From Stercorarius parasiticus (Eukaryota > Chordata > Aves > Charadriiformes > Stercorariidae): DNA of 64,000 nucleotides. The stretch spans positions 124,648-188,647 of the forward strand of contig VWZL01002054.1 in the NCBI GenBank assembly GCA_013396915.1, given 5' to 3'. The position numbers were made by a program, and so were the translations under genes. This document shows positions 61,378 to 64,000 of the stretch, piece after piece (within the stretch, counting starts at the first letter, position 1; the number at the start of each line of letters is the position of its first letter). Below the pieces are notes generated by a model. That model saw only the letters and a list, made by a program, of their open reading frames with translations. It was not told where the DNA came from and did not search any database.

Positions 61378-61385
61378 ACTTAGAG
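61378..61385. repeat. hAT target-site duplication, left copy
   Basis: ACTTAGAG, matching 7 of 8 bases with GCTTAGAG at 61703-61710. Confidence 0.7.
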
Positions 61386-61702
61386 TAGTGGTCTACAAAG
61401 CAAAGTGCGTGCAACCCAGGGAGAGTGCAAAACAATCCAGTGGGGTGTGGAAAAAAAAAAGTATTTTTTTGTACCATTAATAAATAAAATAAAATAGAAT
61501 ATTTTAAAATACTGTTTACTTCATCTTTATCTCACCCTTTTTTAATTTCTTTTTTGGTGTATGTTCTATAATGTACATAATCTATCAGTATAGTAGTACA
61601 TGCATATAATATACAAATAAATAAATAAACATATATTGGGGTGAATGATAAAAAATCTTTTTACTGGTAGGGGTTCACAATCAAAAAGTTTGGAGACCAC
61701 TG
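61386..61702. mobile_element. Non-autonomous hAT-type DNA transposon (317 bp)
   Basis: The left end reads TAGTGGTCTACAAAG; the right end, reverse complemented, reads CAGTGGTCTCCAAAC. The termini match at 13 of the first 15 positions and resemble the CAGTGGT-type ends of Charlie-like hAT elements. The flanks are ACTTAGAG (61378-61385) and GCTTAGAG (61703-61710), an 8-bp target duplication with one mismatch, the length typical of hAT. The interior is AT-rich with no coding capacity. The orientation cannot be assigned. It lies in FRK intron 2. Confidence 0.75.
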
Positions 61703-61710
61703 GCTTAGAG
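61703..61710. repeat. hAT target-site duplication, right copy
   Basis: GCTTAGAG, the partner of 61378-61385. Confidence 0.7.
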
Positions 61711-62607
61711 ATCTCTTCTATAAAGCAACATCATCAGTAGCAATGGCGGGCTGAGAGTCATCATAGAGGGAAGTTCTGAAGAGCTGAAAAGGGATACAGT
61801 ATCTCATGTGGGGTGTCATTTAGCATCACTGTCGATTTCCAGTGGGCAATGGAGAGCCTATGTTATATACCGAAGGGTAACTGATTTAGTTCCTATCAGA
61901 GGGGTATCCCACCCTGCAGTTAATGAAACAACACAGAGCTTTTCCATGATGAGTGAAGAGAGAGCTCTAAAGGGGAGGGGATGCTCCAGTTGCCATCCTG
62001 ATCCTCATCACCCAACATTACACCTTTCCAATAGGCCAGGTGGCTCTTTCCATACCCATCAATTTGGGAGATTACCATTACTGTGCCCTTCTCAGGGCCT
62101 TCGTGCAAGATGGAAGTCTGAAAAGCAAAAGACAGGCATAGGGGAAAGGCCTTCTGCTGTTTACCTCCAGTATACCTTTTAGTAGCTAAAATTCCAGCAA
62201 ACATATTCAGTTTAGTCATGTTGACTAGTGATTACTCTTAGTTAAATAATTTAACAGAAATATTTTTCAGTCCTAGAAGCAGCCTCAGTCTGTCACATTT
62301 GAAAATCTAGTTATCTAAGAAAACATTATTGCTCTCTCCTGGATATATTATAGCTGATAGATCCTTGATATTGTAATAGTGCATGAATTTTGGCAATCAC
62401 TTTGGTTATAATAACGGAAAAATACATAGTTACGTATTGTATGCAGAAAAAATTGTAGAAAATTATAGGTTGCATTTAATTAACAAAGCTGATATAAATT
62501 ATAATTTCTCTCATTATTTAAGTTAAACAGGAAAATCTCTCCTTCCTTAAGTACTGTCAGGTATGACCAAATGTTTTTCTACTGTACTGTGCAATTGTCA
62601 TCCCAGG

Positions 62608-62620
62608 CCACCAGAGGGCA
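62608..62620 (+). promoter_or_regulatory. CTCF-like motif (plus orientation)
   Basis: CCACCAGAGGGCA is an exact fit to the core consensus CCASYAGRKGGCR, preceded by GG as in many strong sites. It lies in FRK intron 2. With the minus-oriented motif at 58984-58996 it forms a divergent pair. Confidence 0.5.
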
Positions 62621-64000
62621 TACAGGAGCTGTCGAAAATATTAGGAGAGTTTCTATCTGCCGCAGGTAATATTTTGAGAGAGATGATTTAGCAACTTAAA
62701 ACGTTGCATGAGGACCAGAAATAAGAATATTTGTAAATATAACTCCATAATACAAAGATAATCCACATACTTTTCATATGCTATTTCTTTTTAATTTAAC
62801 ACCTCATAATTAGTATTTTTTAATTATAAAATGCATGCATATTTTTCTGACGTGTCATGTGGAAACAGGGCTGAAGCAAAATGAAGGAAAAGATTAATTC
62901 AGTAACAACAGACTGGAAATGTAATGATTTTTCCAAAGCTCACAGTAAAGTGCATCTGGCCAAATGAATTGTTAATTATGATGAAAAAAAGGTCAACAGG
63001 ATGACTGTGTTAATCCAGTCTCAGTTGTATATGACAAGTGATAGTAGTTTGACTACCTGCTTTATTTATTAGCAGCATTATAATTATTACTTGTGAAGTA
63101 GCTAATGTTAATGCAAGAGTTGGTTTGAAGGATGTGCTGTAATTTCTTAAATGAGCCTTGTATGAAGCCTTACGATTGGCAGCACACAGGTCAAGGGGTG
63201 ATGTTTGTAGAGAATCTGGACAAAATTTCTGCGCCGATACTGTCTTTGCTTGTGATAAGCAGCTGAGGTTAGTGCAGTATTTGAGAGGGGGCTGTTCACT
63301 TGTAGCCCAGGGCTGAGTCCGTCCGTACGAGTCCTGCATGGCACGCTCACAGAGCTGCAGTATCATGCGGCTCCTCTGCCCAACACGACACAGAGCATGT
63401 GTCACTTAGGGAAGAGCTAGCCATAACCCCCTCGGTGCTTCCAGTCATCCCTACATCCACGCCAGAGCATGTAATAGTACAGGATTGCAACTTCAGCTTC
63501 ACACAGCTTGATGGCAACTAGGGGTGAAGACTGCAGTGGTTTTCTCCTCGACCTGTCCTCCCCAAAAGAATCACCGCTCCCCATTAGATTTCTTCAGGGA
63601 TTCACTTTAACAGAAGTATTCCCCTCTCCCTGCTTCCCATCTTCATAAGACTGGGCCATGCAGGAGTAGATTTTGCCTCGCCAAAAATGAGAATAAAATC
63701 ATTTACTACTCCTTTCCCAGGGCAGCAAAACTCAATTTTATGGTGGCATCAACAGGGTCGACATCTTCACCAAATGAATCATGGAGAAACAAAGGCACCA
63801 TTACCACCAGTGTCCCAACACTTTTCATTTCAGCAGTCCTTCCCCAGCACTGACAGCACAGTGCTGCCGGCAGGAGCTGTGCTCCATCTCCATGCCCATT
63901 GTGGATGTGGGATGAGGATGGCTTATGAGATCACCCTCACCAGCACAGAATGGGTCCAATTGTGCAGTTCAGTGCAGCTGCTCTGAAGTTGTTCTCCTGC

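Larger units (their letters stand above)
60584..64000 (-). other. FRK: FRK intron 2 (partial); no exon found
   Basis: I looked on the minus strand for the missing start of SH2 (a WFFG or FLIRES-like motif) and for SH3 and found neither, so exons 1-2 lie beyond 64,000. The stretch holds the hAT element at 61386-61702 and a CTCF-like motif at 62608-62620. The rest is AT-rich sequence with no feature I can name. Confidence 0.7.

Overview
This is vertebrate nuclear DNA, most likely from a bird. It is AT-rich, has long stretches without genes, carries several CR1 LINE fragments with bird-type 3' ends, and has one solo-LTR-like block. Its one recognisable gene is FRK, the Src-related tyrosine kinase (also called RAK), read from the minus strand. 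I saw no bacterial or phage features, no CRISPR array, no tRNA or rRNA gene, and nothing that looks like a new multi-gene system.

Layout. Positions 1 to about 39,190 lie beyond the 3' end of FRK and hold no gene I can recognise. This part contains a CR1 with an internal deletion (6520-7677), an old minus-strand CR1 (13752-14110), an ERVL-like LTR (17497-17931), a MIR-like remnant (about 18240), a CR1 3' tail (34705-34952) and assorted simple repeats. FRK occupies the rest. Its last six coding exons read right to left: 60583-60420, 59788-59620, 49406-49248, 44225-44044, 41932-41767 and 39670-39456. All ten splice ends inside this chain fit GT/AG, the phases join without a break, and together they give 350 residues ending in a normal stop. 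They cover the second half of the SH2 domain, the linker, the whole kinase domain and the regulatory tail. The SH3 domain and first half of SH2 (exons 1-2 by the human count) must lie to the right of 64,000. Exons are numbered on the assumption of the eight-exon human gene.

The FRK introns hold further repeats: a CR1 pair in opposite orientations (39985-40578), an old CR1 (about 58060-58480) and a complete-looking 317-bp hAT-type element with an 8-bp target duplication (61386-61702). Two exact matches to the CTCF core consensus (58984-58996 minus, 62608-62620 plus) sit 3.6 kb apart and point away from each other. The most useful leads are this divergent CTCF-like pair, the hAT element, and the abrupt GC/CpG-rich character of the last FRK exon.
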